Assembly: GCA_947626905.1 (NCBI GenBank)
Contig: CANQUE010000004.1
Location: 17,351 to 81,350, forward strand
DNA from: an uncultured Oscillospiraceae bacterium
GTDB taxonomy: Bacteria > Bacillota > Clostridia > Oscillospirales > Oscillospiraceae
Length of the DNA: 64,000 nucleotides
Direction: 5' to 3'
Shown piece by piece: positions 27,152 through 37,723 of this stretch. A program made the position numbers and the translations under genes. The notes beneath the pieces were generated by a model. It was given only the letters and a program-made list of their open reading frames with translations, had not been told where the DNA came from and did no database searches. The stretch's first letter is position 1, and each line of letters begins with the position of its first letter.

Positions 27152-28089
27152 CAGCCCAGTACGCGCAGCCAGTTGTTGAAGAAGATGTCCTCCAGCGTCC
27201 CCCGGTCGTAGCCCCGCTCCGCCAGGGCGTCCCACAGCCGGGGCAGGTCCTGTACCCCCTGCCAGCCAAAGGCCAGGCGGCACCCGTCCCAATCGCCGCC
27301 CAGAGCCAGCGTTTTGGCGCCGTCCAGGTCCATGAAATGGTCCACATGGCGCACCGCGTCCTCCAGGCCGCCGGTCCCGCCGATGAAGTCCTCGTACATA
27401 TTCAGTCCCGCGGCGCCGCCGCTGTCCCGGACGGCCCGGAACATGTCATCCGTCAGGTTCCGGCTGTGTCCGCAGACCGCCCTGGCGTTGGAGTGGCTGG
27501 CCACCAGAGGCCCCAGGGCCATCTCCGCCAGGTCCCAGAACCCGGCGTCGGACAAATGGGACACGTCCGGCAGGATCTGCAGCCGGGCCGCCTCCCGGAC
27601 AAAGGCCCGGCCCCGGTCCGTGAGCCCCTGCTCCGGCCGTTCCACGTTGGACCCGGACAGGGCGTTGGCGTGGTTCCACGTCACGTTCACCAGCCGCACG
27701 CCCCAGCCGGCCGCCTGCTCCAGCATGGCCGGCTCGCACCCCAGCAGCTCCCCGCCCTCCACGGAGAGCAGCGCCGCCGTTTTCCCGGCGGCCAGGGCGG
27801 CGGCGATGTCCGCCGCGGTGGCGCACCGGACCGCCAGGTCCGCGTTCTTTTCCAGCTCCCCGGCAAACACGTCCCTCTGCCGGCGGCACTCGCCGGCCAG
27901 ATCCCCCGGGACCCGGCCGCTGTCGGCGAAAATGGCAAATACCTGCACCGCTTTTTGGAAGCGGCTCAGCCGGACCAGGTCCAGCTGGCCCCCGTTTTCC
28001 CGCAGGCTCTGTCCCCCGTGGGCGCAGCGGCTGACGGTGTCGCAGTGAGCGTCAAAATAGGGGATATCCCCCATGGCTGAAGCGGACAT
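27151..28089 (-). CDS. Membrane dipeptidase (M19 family)
   Basis: PYFDAHCDTVSR, SVEGGELLG, VNVTWNHANALSGSN, DVSHLSDAGFWD, VASHSNARAVCGHSRNL, GGDWDG. Confidence 0.95.
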   Translation of the reverse strand: MSASAMGDIPYFDAHCDTVSRCAHGGQSLRENGGQLDLVRLSRFQKAVQVFAIFADSGRVPGDLAGECRRQRDVFAGELEKNADLAVRCATAADIAAALAAGKTAALLSVEGGELLGCEPAMLEQAAGWGVRLVNVTWNHANALSGSNVERPEQGLTDRGRAFVREAARLQILPDVSHLSDAGFWDLAEMALGPLVASHSNARAVCGHSRNLTDDMFRAVRDSGGAAGLNMYEDFIGGTGGLEDAVRHVDHFMDLDGAKTLALGGDWDGCRLAFGWQGVQDLPRLWDALAERGYDRGTLEDIFFNNWLRVLG

Positions 28090-28290
28090 GATCCCTTCCT
28101 CCCGTCGTTTTCATCCCCAGCAGTATATGCTCTGAGGCGGCGGTTGTCAACGCCGGCGCAGCCGGCATAAATTGTGGATGATTTCCAAAGAACTGGTAAA
28201 TTTTTGTCGAGTATTATTTGCAAAGAAAATAACAAACCTCTTCCATTTGGAGGAAGGCTTTGCTATAATGTGGAATATAGAGTGGACGAT

Positions 28291-28311
28291 ATCATAGCCG
28301 TTGGCTATGAT
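28291..28311. repeat. Leader hairpin upstream of prs
   Basis: ATCATAGCC-gtt-GGCTATGAT, perfect 9-bp stem; TATAAT at 28264-28269 upstream. Confidence 0.75.
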
Positions 28312-28355
28312 GACGATAGAAAAATAAATATGCCGGTTCCGGCAGGGGGTAATTT

Positions 28356-29318
28356 ATGATTTCACACGGGAAAGAGATCAAGGTCTTCACCGGAAATGCC
28401 AATCCCGCCCTGGCCCAGGGGATATGCGACAACCTGAACATCTCGCTGGGCGACGCCGTATGCACCCACTTCGCGGATGGGGAATGCTCTGTGTCCGTCT
28501 ACGAGCCTGTGCGCGGGGCGGACGTGTTTTTGGTCCAGTCCACATGCGGTCCCGTTAACGACAACCTGATGGAGCTGCTGGTGATGACCGACGCCATGCG
28601 CCGGGCCTCCGCCGGCCGGATCACCGCCGTGATGCCCTATTTCGGCTATGCCCGGCAGGACCGGAAAGCCAAGAGCCGCGATCCCATCTCCGCCAAGCTG
28701 GTGGCGAACCTCATCACCCAGGCCGGCGCGGACCGGGTCCTGACCATGGACCTGCACGCCCCCCAGATCCAGGGCTTTTTCGACATCGCCGTGGACAATC
28801 TCTCCGGCGGGCCCCTGTTCGCCAACCACTATAAAAAGCGTTTTGATCTGGCCAGCGGCCAGTATATGGTCGTATCTCCGGACGTGGGCAGCGTGGCCCG
28901 GGCCCGGACTTTTGCCATGAAGCTGGGCGTGGGCCTGGCCATCGTGGACAAGCGCCGGGAGAAGGCCAACCAATCCGAGGTGATGAACCTGATCGGCAAC
29001 GTGGAGGGCAAAAACGTCATCATCTTGGACGACATGGTGGATACCGCCGGCTCCCTGGTCGGAGCGGCCAGGGCCCTCAAGGAGCTGGGCGGCGCCAACA
29101 AGGTCTATGCCTGCGCCAGCCACGGCGTGCTGTCCGGCCCCGCCCTGGAGCGGATCGAGTCCAGCGCGCTGGAGGAGCTGCTGCTGTTCGACACCATCCC
29201 CTACCCCAAGGATCAGCCCCAGGTGGAGAAGATCCGCTATCTCTCCGCCGCGCCGATCTTTGCCGCGTCCATCCACCGGATCTACGAGGACGAGTCCCTC
29301 TCGTCCCTGTTCGACTGA
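28356..29318 (+). CDS. prs: Ribose-phosphate pyrophosphokinase
   Basis: VFTGNANPALAQGICDNLNISLGDAVCTHFADGE; RQDRKAKSRDPISAKLVANL; VIILDDMVDTAGSL. Confidence 0.96.
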   Translation: MISHGKEIKVFTGNANPALAQGICDNLNISLGDAVCTHFADGECSVSVYEPVRGADVFLVQSTCGPVNDNLMELLVMTDAMRRASAGRITAVMPYFGYARQDRKAKSRDPISAKLVANLITQAGADRVLTMDLHAPQIQGFFDIAVDNLSGGPLFANHYKKRFDLASGQYMVVSPDVGSVARARTFAMKLGVGLAIVDKRREKANQSEVMNLIGNVEGKNVIILDDMVDTAGSLVGAARALKELGGANKVYACASHGVLSGPALERIESSALEELLLFDTIPYPKDQPQVEKIRYLSAAPIFAASIHRIYEDESLSSLFD

Positions 29319-29908
29319 TGTTCGGCACGGGCGGCAGCGTCCAATGGCTGGCGGTGTTCCTGGGCAACCCGGGGCCCCGCTACACCGGCACCCGGCACAA
29401 CGCCGGGTTTCTGGCGGCGGACGAGCTGGCCCGGGAAAAGGGCGTGAAGATCGCCCGGCTGCGCTTCCGGGCCATGACGGGCCGGATCGAGCTGGGCGGG
29501 GCGGGCGTGCTGCTGATGAAGCCCCAGACATATATGAACGAGTCGGGCCAGGCCGTGGGCCAGGCCGCCCGGTTTTATAAGCTGCCCCCGGAGCGGGTGA
29601 TCGTGGTGTCCGACGACATCAACCTACCCTGCGGCCGCCTGCGGGTGCGCCCCCGGGGCTCCGCCGGCGGGCACAACGGTCTGAAAAGCGTCATCGCCCA
29701 CCTGGGCAGCGAGGATTTCCCCCGGGTCCGCATCGGGGTGGGCGCCCCTCCCCACGGAGGCGGGGAGCAGGTGGACTGGGTGCTGGGCGTGCCGAAAAAC
29801 CAGGACTGGGAGGACTTTTCCGGGGCGTGCGCCCGGGCCGCCCAGGCGGTGGAGGAGTACATCCTCCACGGGCCGGAGCGGACCATGGACCGGTTCAACC
29901 GGCAGTGA
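29318..29908 (+). CDS. pth: Peptidyl-tRNA hydrolase
   Basis: WLAVFLGNPGPRYTGTRHNAGF; KPQTYMNESGQAV; GSAGGHNGLKSV. Confidence 0.96.
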   Translation: MFGTGGSVQWLAVFLGNPGPRYTGTRHNAGFLAADELAREKGVKIARLRFRAMTGRIELGGAGVLLMKPQTYMNESGQAVGQAARFYKLPPERVIVVSDDINLPCGRLRVRPRGSAGGHNGLKSVIAHLGSEDFPRVRIGVGAPPHGGGEQVDWVLGVPKNQDWEDFSGACARAAQAVEEYILHGPERTMDRFNRQ

Positions 29909-29978
29909 TATTTCCGTATTCCTGCGCTTACGGCGGAGCGCAAAAAATATCGATGAAATATGAAAAGGGGGTTCGCCA

Positions 29979-31175
29979 GTGAAAAAGGAATGCATCGCCA
30001 TGCTGCTGGCGGGCGGCCAGGGTTCCCGGCTCTATGCCCTGACTGCCAATGTAGCAAAGCCAAATCTCCCCTTCGGGGGCAAGTACCGCATCATTGATTT
30101 TCCCCTGTCCAACTGCGCCAACTCCGGCATCGACACCGTGGGGGTGCTGACCCAGTACCGGCCCATGAAGCTCAATGCCTACCTTGGCACGGGCCAGCCC
30201 TGGGACCTGAGCGCCGACGACGGCGGCGTGTTCATCCTGCCGCCGTATATGTCCGCGGGGGAGAAGGGCAACTGGTTCTCCGGCACGGCAAACGCCATCT
30301 ACCAGAACATCGACTTCATCGACGTGCGGGACCCGGAATATGTGCTGATCCTCTCCGGTGACCACATCTATAAGATGGACTACGCCGACATGCTCCGGGA
30401 GCACAAGGAAAAAGGCGCCGCCTGCACCATCGCCGTCATCCAGGTGAGCATGTCCGAGGCCCCCCGCTTCGGTATCCTCAACACCGGCGAGAACGGGTAC
30501 ATAACCGAGTTCGAGGAAAAGCCCCCTCAGCCCAAGAGCGACCTGGCCTCCATGGGCATCTATATCTTCACCTGGAAAAAGCTGCGCCAGGCCCTGATCG
30601 AAGACGAGGCCGATCCCCACAGCCAGCGGGACTTCGGCAAGAACATCATCCCCAAGCTGCTGGCGGAGGGCGAAAAGCTCTGGCCCTACCGGTTCAAGGG
30701 CTATTGGCGGGACGTGGGCACCATCACCAGCCTGTGGGACGCCAATATGGATATGCTCTCCCCGGACCTGATCGACCTGTACGATCAGGACTGGCCCATC
30801 ATGAGCCGCAGCCCCATCCGGCCGCCCCAGGTGGTGGGCCCGGAGGCGGACGTGCGCCACAGCATCGTCACCGAGGGCTGCATCCTGGATGGAAAAGTGT
30901 TCAACAGCGTCCTGTCCAATCAGGTAGTGGTGGAGAAGGGCGCTACCGTGGAGTACAGCGTGCTGATGCCCGGCGCCCATGTGGAGACCGGAGCGGAAGT
31001 GCGGTTCGCCATTTTGGGCGAGAACGTCCGGGTCTGCCGGGGAGCCCACGTGGGCACCGAACCGGACGGGACGGAGAGCTGGGGCGTAGCTACCTGCGGC
31101 CCGGATGTGACTGTTGGCCCCGGCGCGCTGGTGGCGCCCGGCGCCATGCTCTATGATGATTTGGTGGCGACATGA
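29979..31175 (+). CDS. glgC: Glucose-1-phosphate adenylyltransferase catalytic subunit
   Basis: [42 protein letters not shown]. Confidence 0.96.
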   Translation: MKKECIAMLLAGGQGSRLYALTANVAKPNLPFGGKYRIIDFPLSNCANSGIDTVGVLTQYRPMKLNAYLGTGQPWDLSADDGGVFILPPYMSAGEKGNWFSGTANAIYQNIDFIDVRDPEYVLILSGDHIYKMDYADMLREHKEKGAACTIAVIQVSMSEAPRFGILNTGENGYITEFEEKPPQPKSDLASMGIYIFTWKKLRQALIEDEADPHSQRDFGKNIIPKLLAEGEKLWPYRFKGYWRDVGTITSLWDANMDMLSPDLIDLYDQDWPIMSRSPIRPPQVVGPEADVRHSIVTEGCILDGKVFNSVLSNQVVVEKGATVEYSVLMPGAHVETGAEVRFAILGENVRVCRGAHVGTEPDGTESWGVATCGPDVTVGPGALVAPGAMLYDDLVAT

Positions 31176-32290
31176 GAAACGATCTGCATGGAATCATTTA
31201 TACGCTCCACTCCGAGCGTGCGCTCCGGGAACTGGTCGAACACAGAAACAGCGCCTCCATCCCCTTCGGCGGGCGCTACCGTCTGATCGACTTCGCCCTG
31301 TCCATGATGGTGAACGCCGGCATCCATGACGTGGGCGTGATCATGGAGCGGGATTATCAGAGCCTGCTGGATCATATGTCCAACGGCGCCGACTGGGGCC
31401 TGGCCCGCCGCAGCGGCGGACTGCGCCTGCTGCCGCCCTTCGGCCTGCGGGAGGCCCACTCCGGCAACTTCAACGGCTGCATGGAGGCCCTGCGCTCCGT
31501 CAGCTCCTATATCCGCGACATCCCCCACGAGAACATCGTGCTGTGCGCCGCCGACTGGGTGGGCAACATCGACCTGAGCAAGGCGGTGGAGGTGCATATG
31601 CAGACCGGCGCGGACATCACCGCCGTCTGCTCCGAGGGCTACGGCCACTTCCCCCATCACCGGCTGGTGCCGGACAGCGACGGCTTTGCCCGGACGCTGC
31701 TGTTCTCCGAGGGCGGCCCCGGACCGGGCCTGTTCTCCCGGGAGATCTATATCCTCAAACGGACGTTCCTGCTGCAACTGATGGACTACTGCTCCGACGC
31801 GGTCCACAACCACTTCCACCGGGACGCGCTGGCCAATTATCTGGCCAACGGCGGCAAGATCGCCATTTATGCGCACAACCAATACGCCCGGCGCATCACC
31901 TCCGTGCGGGACTACTACGACGCCAGTATGGAGCTGTTCCAGCCCCAGATGCTGGCGGAGCTGTTCCCCGCGGACGGACTGCCCATCCGCACCAAGGAGC
32001 GGTCCGAGGTCAGCACCTACTACAGCGACACCGCCAAGGTCCACGCCTCTCTGGTCGCCGACGGCTGCTATGTGGAGGGCGAGCTGGACCACTGCATCCT
32101 CTTCCGTGGCGTCCAGATCGCCAAGGGCGCCAAACTGAAAAACTGCATCATCATGCAGGACACCGTCATTCAGGAGGGCGCCGCCCTCAGCTGCGTCATC
32201 GCGGACAAGGACTGCGTCATCACGGAAAACAGCCTTCTGGCCGGGACCGACCGCATCCCCCTGGTGATCCCCAAGGGCGAAAAGGTCTGA
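31172..32290 (+). CDS. glgD: Glucose-1-phosphate adenylyltransferase regulatory-type subunit GlgD
   Basis: GlgC-like without the catalytic GGxGxRL loop ([39 protein letters not shown]); directly follows glgC. Confidence 0.92.
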   Translation: MRNDLHGIIYTLHSERALRELVEHRNSASIPFGGRYRLIDFALSMMVNAGIHDVGVIMERDYQSLLDHMSNGADWGLARRSGGLRLLPPFGLREAHSGNFNGCMEALRSVSSYIRDIPHENIVLCAADWVGNIDLSKAVEVHMQTGADITAVCSEGYGHFPHHRLVPDSDGFARTLLFSEGGPGPGLFSREIYILKRTFLLQLMDYCSDAVHNHFHRDALANYLANGGKIAIYAHNQYARRITSVRDYYDASMELFQPQMLAELFPADGLPIRTKERSEVSTYYSDTAKVHASLVADGCYVEGELDHCILFRGVQIAKGAKLKNCIIMQDTVIQEGAALSCVIADKDCVITENSLLAGTDRIPLVIPKGEKV

Positions 32291-32313
32291 CAGGCCATCC
32301 TTCCATCTTCCGG

Positions 32314-32345
32314 CCGAGCCCCCGCCCCGCGGGGCGGGGGCTCGG
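32314..32345. terminator. GC-rich perfect palindrome, probable terminator/processing hairpin
   Basis: CCGAGCCCCCGCCCCGCGGGGCGGGGGCTCGG; no T-run. Confidence 0.55.
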
Positions 32346-32388
32346 TCTGGCCCAAAAACGCTATCAATCTTCATAAGGAGTTCTATAT

Positions 32389-34782
32389 ATGTCAGAAATC
32401 ACACGGGACGAGCTGCACGCCGCCATAGAAGACAAGCTCTGCGCCCATTTCGGCACCACCGGCGCCAGCGCCACCGACGAACAGGTGTTCCTGGCCTCCG
32501 CCCAGGTGATCCGGGAGATCATGAGCCGTGTCATCGCTTTCCAGCGGGAAATGAAGCCGCAGCGGCAGGTCCATTACCTGTCCATGGAGTATCTGCTGGG
32601 CCGCAGCCTGATGAAAAACGCCTACAACCTGGGCATCGGCAAGGAGCTGACAGGCGCCCTGGAGGACATGGGCCGGGAACCGGCGGACATCTTCGAGATG
32701 GAGCCGGACGCGGGACTGGGCAACGGCGGCCTGGGCCGCTTGGCCGCCTGCTATTCCGACAGCATGGCCACGCTGAACATCCCCGCCTCCGGATACTCTC
32801 TGTGCTATGAGCTGGGCCTGTTCAAGCAGGTCATCAAAGACGGCGTCCAGACCGAGATCGCCGACAGCTGGCCCCTGGGGGCCATCGGCTGGCTCATCCC
32901 CCGGGAGGAGGACACCTGCGAGGTGCGCTTCGGCGGCCGGGTGGAGGAGGTCTGGGACCACACCGGCATGTGCCGGACCCACCTGAAGGACTATACCAGC
33001 GTGCTGGCCGTGCCCCGGGATATGCTCATCGCGGGCTATGGGGCCAAGCGGGTCAACACCCTGCGCCTGTGGGAGGCCCGCAGCAACCAGGACCTGGATA
33101 TGTACCTGTTCTCCGGGGGCAAGTACCTGGAGGCCATGGAAAAGCGGACCATGAGCGAGGTCATCACCAAGGTCCTCTATCCCGCCGACGACCACACCCA
33201 GGGCAAGGAGCTGCGGCTGAAGCAGCAGTATTTCTTCGTGTCCGCCACCGCCCAGGACCTGGTGAAAAAGCACCGCCGGGACTGGGGGGACGTGCGCTCG
33301 TTCCCGGAGCACCACGTCATCCAGATCAACGACACCCACCCCACCCTCATCATCCCGGAGCTGATGCGCATTTTCATGGACGAGGACGGCCTGGGCTGGG
33401 ACGAGGCCTTCGACTGCGTGCGCCAGACGGTGGCCTACACCAACCACACGGTCCTCAGCGAGGCGCTGGAGAAATGGCCCCAGGGCCTGATCGAGTCGCT
33501 GATGCCCCGGGTCTGGCAGATCATCCGGGAGCTGAACATCCGCTGGACAAAGCAGCTGAACCAGTGGTTCCCCGGGGACCAGAAGAAGGTGGAATACAGC
33601 CTCATCCTCTCCGGCGGCCAGGTGCATATGGCCAACCTGTGCCAGGCGGTGTGCTATAAGATCAACGGCGTGTCCGCCCTGCACGGAGAGATCCTCAAGA
33701 CCCGGCTGTTCAAGGACATCTGCTCCATCCGGCCGGAGCGATATACCTTCGTCACCAACGGCATCGACCACCGCCGCTGGCTGGACCAGATCAACCCGGA
33801 GCTGTCCGGCCTGATCCGGGAGCTGATCGGCGACGGCTTCATCACCAAGCCCGAGGAGCTGGGCCGGCTGCGCCAGTATGAGCAGGACACCTCCGTCCTG
33901 GAGCGGCTCAACGCCATCAAATCCGACAACAAGGCCCGCCTGGCCGCCTGGCTGAAGCGGGACCAGGGCGCGGTGCTGGACCCGTCCGCCGTATTGGACG
34001 TACAGGTCAAGCGCCTGCACGAGTATAAGCGCCAGCTTCTGGCCGCCATGCTCATCACCAGCCTACAGCAGCGCATCCACGACGACCCCAAGGCCGATTT
34101 CCTGCCCCGGACCTTCGTGTTCGGCGCCAAGGCCGCAGGCAGCTACGTCACCGCCAAGCGGATCATCGAGCTGATCAACTCCCTGTCCCGGGACCTGGCC
34201 GCCGACCCCCTGTGCCAGGGCAAGCTGCAGGTGCTGTTCGCCGCCAACTACCGGGTGAGCATGGCCGAGCAGCTCATGCCCGCCGCCCAAGTCTCCGAGC
34301 AGATCTCCACCGCCGGCAAAGAGGCCAGCGGCACGGGGAACATGAAGCTGATGATGAACGGCGCTATCACCATCGGCACCCTGGACGGGGCCAACGTGGA
34401 GATGTACGAGCGGCTGGGGGCGGACAACATGTTCCTGTTCGGCCTGAAGGCCCAGGAGGTGGAAGCCCTGCGGCCCCAATACCAGCCCCAGAAATATTAC
34501 GATTCCGACCCGGTGACGAAGGCGGTGCTGGACCGGTTCCGCTCCGGCTTCTCCGACGGCAAGAGCTACTCGGACCTGGTGAGCAACCTGCTGTACGGCG
34601 GCGACCAGTATATGCTCCTGGCGGACTTCGCCGACTACCGCCGGGCCCACGACGAGCTGTATAAGCTCATGGCCGACCCCATCGCCTCCGCCCGGATCAG
34701 CCTGGTGAACATCGCCGAGTCCGGGGTGTTCGCCGCGGACCGGGCCGTCGGGGAATACGCCAAAAACATCTGGAGAGTATAA
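32389..34782 (+). CDS. glgP: Glycogen/starch phosphorylase
   Basis: EYLLGRSLMKNAYNLG, PDAGLGNGGLGRLAACYSDSMATL, EASGTGNMKLMMNGAITIGTLDGANVEM (PLP site). Confidence 0.97.
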   Translation: MSEITRDELHAAIEDKLCAHFGTTGASATDEQVFLASAQVIREIMSRVIAFQREMKPQRQVHYLSMEYLLGRSLMKNAYNLGIGKELTGALEDMGREPADIFEMEPDAGLGNGGLGRLAACYSDSMATLNIPASGYSLCYELGLFKQVIKDGVQTEIADSWPLGAIGWLIPREEDTCEVRFGGRVEEVWDHTGMCRTHLKDYTSVLAVPRDMLIAGYGAKRVNTLRLWEARSNQDLDMYLFSGGKYLEAMEKRTMSEVITKVLYPADDHTQGKELRLKQQYFFVSATAQDLVKKHRRDWGDVRSFPEHHVIQINDTHPTLIIPELMRIFMDEDGLGWDEAFDCVRQTVAYTNHTVLSEALEKWPQGLIESLMPRVWQIIRELNIRWTKQLNQWFPGDQKKVEYSLILSGGQVHMANLCQAVCYKINGVSALHGEILKTRLFKDICSIRPERYTFVTNGIDHRRWLDQINPELSGLIRELIGDGFITKPEELGRLRQYEQDTSVLERLNAIKSDNKARLAAWLKRDQGAVLDPSAVLDVQVKRLHEYKRQLLAAMLITSLQQRIHDDPKADFLPRTFVFGAKAAGSYVTAKRIIELINSLSRDLAADPLCQGKLQVLFAANYRVSMAEQLMPAAQVSEQISTAGKEASGTGNMKLMMNGAITIGTLDGANVEMYERLGADNMFLFGLKAQEVEALRPQYQPQKYYDSDPVTKAVLDRFRSGFSDGKSYSDLVSNLLYGGDQYMLLADFADYRRAHDELYKLMADPIASARISLVNIAESGVFAADRAVGEYAKNIWRV

Positions 34783-34792
34783 GCAAACCAGC

Positions 34793-34824
34793 GGGCGGCT
34801 TTCCGGCGGGGAAGCCGCCCTTCT
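34793..34824 (+). terminator. Terminator hairpin after glgP
   Basis: GGGCGGCTT / AAGCCGCCC followed by TTCTT. Confidence 0.65.
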
Positions 34825-34863
34825 TACAGCTCCCCGGACAGCGGGAAGCGGGTATGTCATTTT

Positions 34864-34885
34864 GTCCGACGGCGGTTCGTCGGAC
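34864..34885. repeat. Hairpin immediately upstream of the tldD ribosome-binding site
   Basis: GTCCGACG-gcggtt-CGTCGGAC, then AAAGGAG. Confidence 0.75.
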
Positions 34886-34904
34886 CGAAAGGAGCTGATC
34901 GACC

Positions 34905-36323
34905 TTGAAAGTACAGCAAAGCGCCTTCATCGCCCAGGCGCGGCCCCTGCTTTTGAAGCTGCGGGACGCGCTTTGCGGGGCGTTTGAATATGCCTCGATC
35001 CTGGCGGAGGACACCGTGGGCAGAAGCTACCGGGTCAGCCGCCACAGCGTCAGCGTGGGCGAGGGCGACAACATGCGGGGCTTCGTGGTGAAGGCCCTGG
35101 ACGGGGGCCGCTACGGGGAGTATTCCTTCACGGAGCTGACAGAGGATTCCATCCCCGGCGTGGTGGACGCGGTGCGGGATCTGCTGGCCGCGCCGGCGCG
35201 GCCGGAGAACCTGGGCGCCAACGCCTACGCGCCCCCGGCGGAGGACCCCGCCGTGTTCTCCGGCGCCACGGACTATGAGCAGGACCCGGCGGACTTCAGC
35301 GACGGGGAGATCCTGGACCGGCTGGCCGCCCTGCGGGACAGTGGCCTGGCCATGGACGGGGCGGTGCTGGACTTCATCGCCCAGATGACCTGGCAGAAAT
35401 ACACCAAGCTGTTCCTGTCCCGGGAAAAGGACATGACCCAGAGCGTGATGTACATGGACGGGGCGGTGGCAGCCGCGGCGGCGAAGGGCCAGGAGGTGAA
35501 GCAGGCGTACCTGCCCTGCTCCGGCCTGGGGGGCATGGAGCTGATGGAGCGGATGGAGGCCAACGCGGCCCCCTGCGTGCGGACCGTGCTGGACCTGCTC
35601 GACAGCGAGCCCATGATCCCGGGCACCTATGAGTGCATCTGCGACCCGGAGACCACCGGCATGATCGTCCACGAGGCCTTCGGCCACGGGGTGGAGATGG
35701 ACATGTTCGTCAAGGACCGGGCCCAGGCGCCCCAGTTCGTGGGCAAGTATGTGGCCTCGCCTCTGGTGACCATGCACGACGGGGCCGCCTCCGCTAAGCA
35801 GACCGCCACCTATTTCTTCGACGACGAGGGCACCCCGGCCCACGACACCATCGTCATCGACAAGGGCGTGCTGCGCACCGGCATCAGCGACCTGCAGTCG
35901 GCCCTGGCTCTGGGCACGGAGCCCACCGGCAACGGCCGGCGGGAGAGCTTCGCCCGCAAGGCCTATACCCGCATGACCAACACCTGGTTCGAGCCGGGGC
36001 ATGACAAGCTGGAGGACATGATCGCCTCGGTGAAGTACGGCATGTTTCTGCAGTGCCCCTCCAGCGGCATGGAGGACCCGAAAAACTGGGGCATCCAGTG
36101 CATGGTGAACATCGCCCGGGAGATAAAAGACGGCCAGCTCACCGGCCGCATCTTCTCCCCGGTGGTGCTCACCGGCTACGTGCCGGACCTCTTGAAGTCC
36201 ATCACCGCCATGTCCGACGGCGCCGAGCTGAGCGGCTCCGGCTTCTGCGGCAAGGGCCACAAGGAGTGGGTGAAGGTCTCCGACGGCGGGCCCTATATCA
36301 AGGCCACCATCAGGCTGGGTTAA
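34905..36323 (+). CDS. tldD: TldD-family metalloprotease
   Basis: ETTGMIVHEAFGHGVEMDMF (HExxxH), GTPAHDTIVIDKGVLRTGI; TTG start. Confidence 0.88.
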   Translation: MKVQQSAFIAQARPLLLKLRDALCGAFEYASILAEDTVGRSYRVSRHSVSVGEGDNMRGFVVKALDGGRYGEYSFTELTEDSIPGVVDAVRDLLAAPARPENLGANAYAPPAEDPAVFSGATDYEQDPADFSDGEILDRLAALRDSGLAMDGAVLDFIAQMTWQKYTKLFLSREKDMTQSVMYMDGAVAAAAAKGQEVKQAYLPCSGLGGMELMERMEANAAPCVRTVLDLLDSEPMIPGTYECICDPETTGMIVHEAFGHGVEMDMFVKDRAQAPQFVGKYVASPLVTMHDGAASAKQTATYFFDDEGTPAHDTIVIDKGVLRTGISDLQSALALGTEPTGNGRRESFARKAYTRMTNTWFEPGHDKLEDMIASVKYGMFLQCPSSGMEDPKNWGIQCMVNIAREIKDGQLTGRIFSPVVLTGYVPDLLKSITAMSDGAELSGSGFCGKGHKEWVKVSDGGPYIKATIRLG

Positions 36324-36336
36324 GGGGGGAGCGCAT

Positions 36337-37608
36337 ATGGAAAAGATCCTTTCCGCCCTGCGGGCGCTGGGCGTGGAACAGTATATCATCACCGAAAAGC
36401 ACACCGATTCGCTGCAGTCCTTCTATGTGAAGAAGAACATGGACCTGATCCGCCGGGCGGACACCACTCTCCGCTCTGTGCAGGTGTTCCGCCCCTTTGA
36501 AAAGGACGGGACAGAGATGCTGGGGGACACGGAGGTGACCCTCCGCCCGGGCATGTCGGACGGGGAGATCCGGGCCGCCCTGGAAAGGGCCTGGTTCGCC
36601 GCACAGTTCGTGGCCAACCCCTGGTATCCGCTGCCCGGAGGCGTGAAGCAGCCGCCCCGCCGGGACCGGGGCGGCTTCGCCGGCAGGAGCCTGGCGGAGA
36701 GCATGAAGACCATGACGGCCGTCCTGTTCGCCGCGGACACCTCCCGGCAGGTCTTTCTCAACTCCGCGGAGATCTTCATGCGCCGCGCCGAGACCCGCAT
36801 CGTCACGTCCATGGGCGCGGACGTGGGGTGGGAGCAGTACGACGTGTGGGGAGAATATGTCTGCCAATGCCCCGCGCCCCGGGACGTGGAAACCTATCAC
36901 CAGTTCAGCTACCGGGACCCGGAAACGGAGGCCCTGACCGGGGCGGCGGCCCACGCCCTGGAGATGACGAAGGCCCGGGCCATGGCCCAGGCGGCTCCCC
37001 GGACCGGCACGTATGCCCTGGTGCTGGACCGGGAACAGATGCGGACGCTGCTGGGCTACTATGTGGACCGGTCCGGCTCCGGCATGATCTACCAGAAATA
37101 TTCCCCCTTCCAGCTGGGGGACGATGTCCAGGGCCAGGACATCGCCGGCGACAGGCTGTCCATCGCCCTGACGGCCACCGAGCCTTACACCGGCTTCGGC
37201 GCGCCCATGGCCGACCGGCCCCTGCTGGAGGACGGCGTGCTCAGGACCATCCACGGCGGCGCCCGCTTCGCCCACTATCTGGGGGTAGAGCCCACCGGCC
37301 GTTACCGGGCCGTTTCCGTGCCGGCGGGGGATACGCCCCTGGCGGAGCTGACCGGGTCCGCCTGTCTGCACGTGGCGTCCTTTTCGGATTTTCAGATGGA
37401 CGCTCTTTCCGGCCACTTCGGCGGAGAGATCCGGCTGGGGTTCCTGCACGAAAACGGCGCGGTGACGCCGGTGACCGGCGGGTCCGTCAACGGCAGCATC
37501 CTGGACTGCCAGGGGCGCATGACCTTCTCCCGGGAGCGGTACCGCAGCGCCGATTACGACGGCCCCCTGGCGGTGCGCATCGAGGGCGTACAGGTGGCCG
37601 GCTCCTGA
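36337..37608 (+). CDS. TldE/PmbA-family protein
   Basis: Follows tldD; PmbA-like DTPLAEL and terminal FSRERYRSADYDGPLAVRIEGVQVAGS. Confidence 0.78.
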   Translation: MEKILSALRALGVEQYIITEKHTDSLQSFYVKKNMDLIRRADTTLRSVQVFRPFEKDGTEMLGDTEVTLRPGMSDGEIRAALERAWFAAQFVANPWYPLPGGVKQPPRRDRGGFAGRSLAESMKTMTAVLFAADTSRQVFLNSAEIFMRRAETRIVTSMGADVGWEQYDVWGEYVCQCPAPRDVETYHQFSYRDPETEALTGAAAHALEMTKARAMAQAAPRTGTYALVLDREQMRTLLGYYVDRSGSGMIYQKYSPFQLGDDVQGQDIAGDRLSIALTATEPYTGFGAPMADRPLLEDGVLRTIHGGARFAHYLGVEPTGRYRAVSVPAGDTPLAELTGSACLHVASFSDFQMDALSGHFGGEIRLGFLHENGAVTPVTGGSVNGSILDCQGRMTFSRERYRSADYDGPLAVRIEGVQVAGS

Positions 37609-37634
37609 GCCGCGCCGCCGTATATAAGGATATC

Positions 37635-37675
37635 AGCGGCTCCCTCTGTGCGAGGGGGCCGCTCTGTTTCTCTTT
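37635..37675 (+). terminator. Terminator hairpin after tldE
   Basis: AGCGGC-t-CCCTC-tgtgc-GAGGG-g-GCCGCT followed by a T-rich tract. Confidence 0.65.
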
Positions 37676-37706
37676 ACACGGACGGCCCTTTTGGTATACT
37701 ATACCG
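37673..37706 (+). promoter_or_regulatory. Promoter with palindromic operator over the -10
   Basis: TTTACA, 17 nt, TATACT; palindrome GGTATA-C-TATACC at 37694-37706. Confidence 0.65.
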
Positions 37707-37723
37707 GAAGAGAGGTGACTGGC

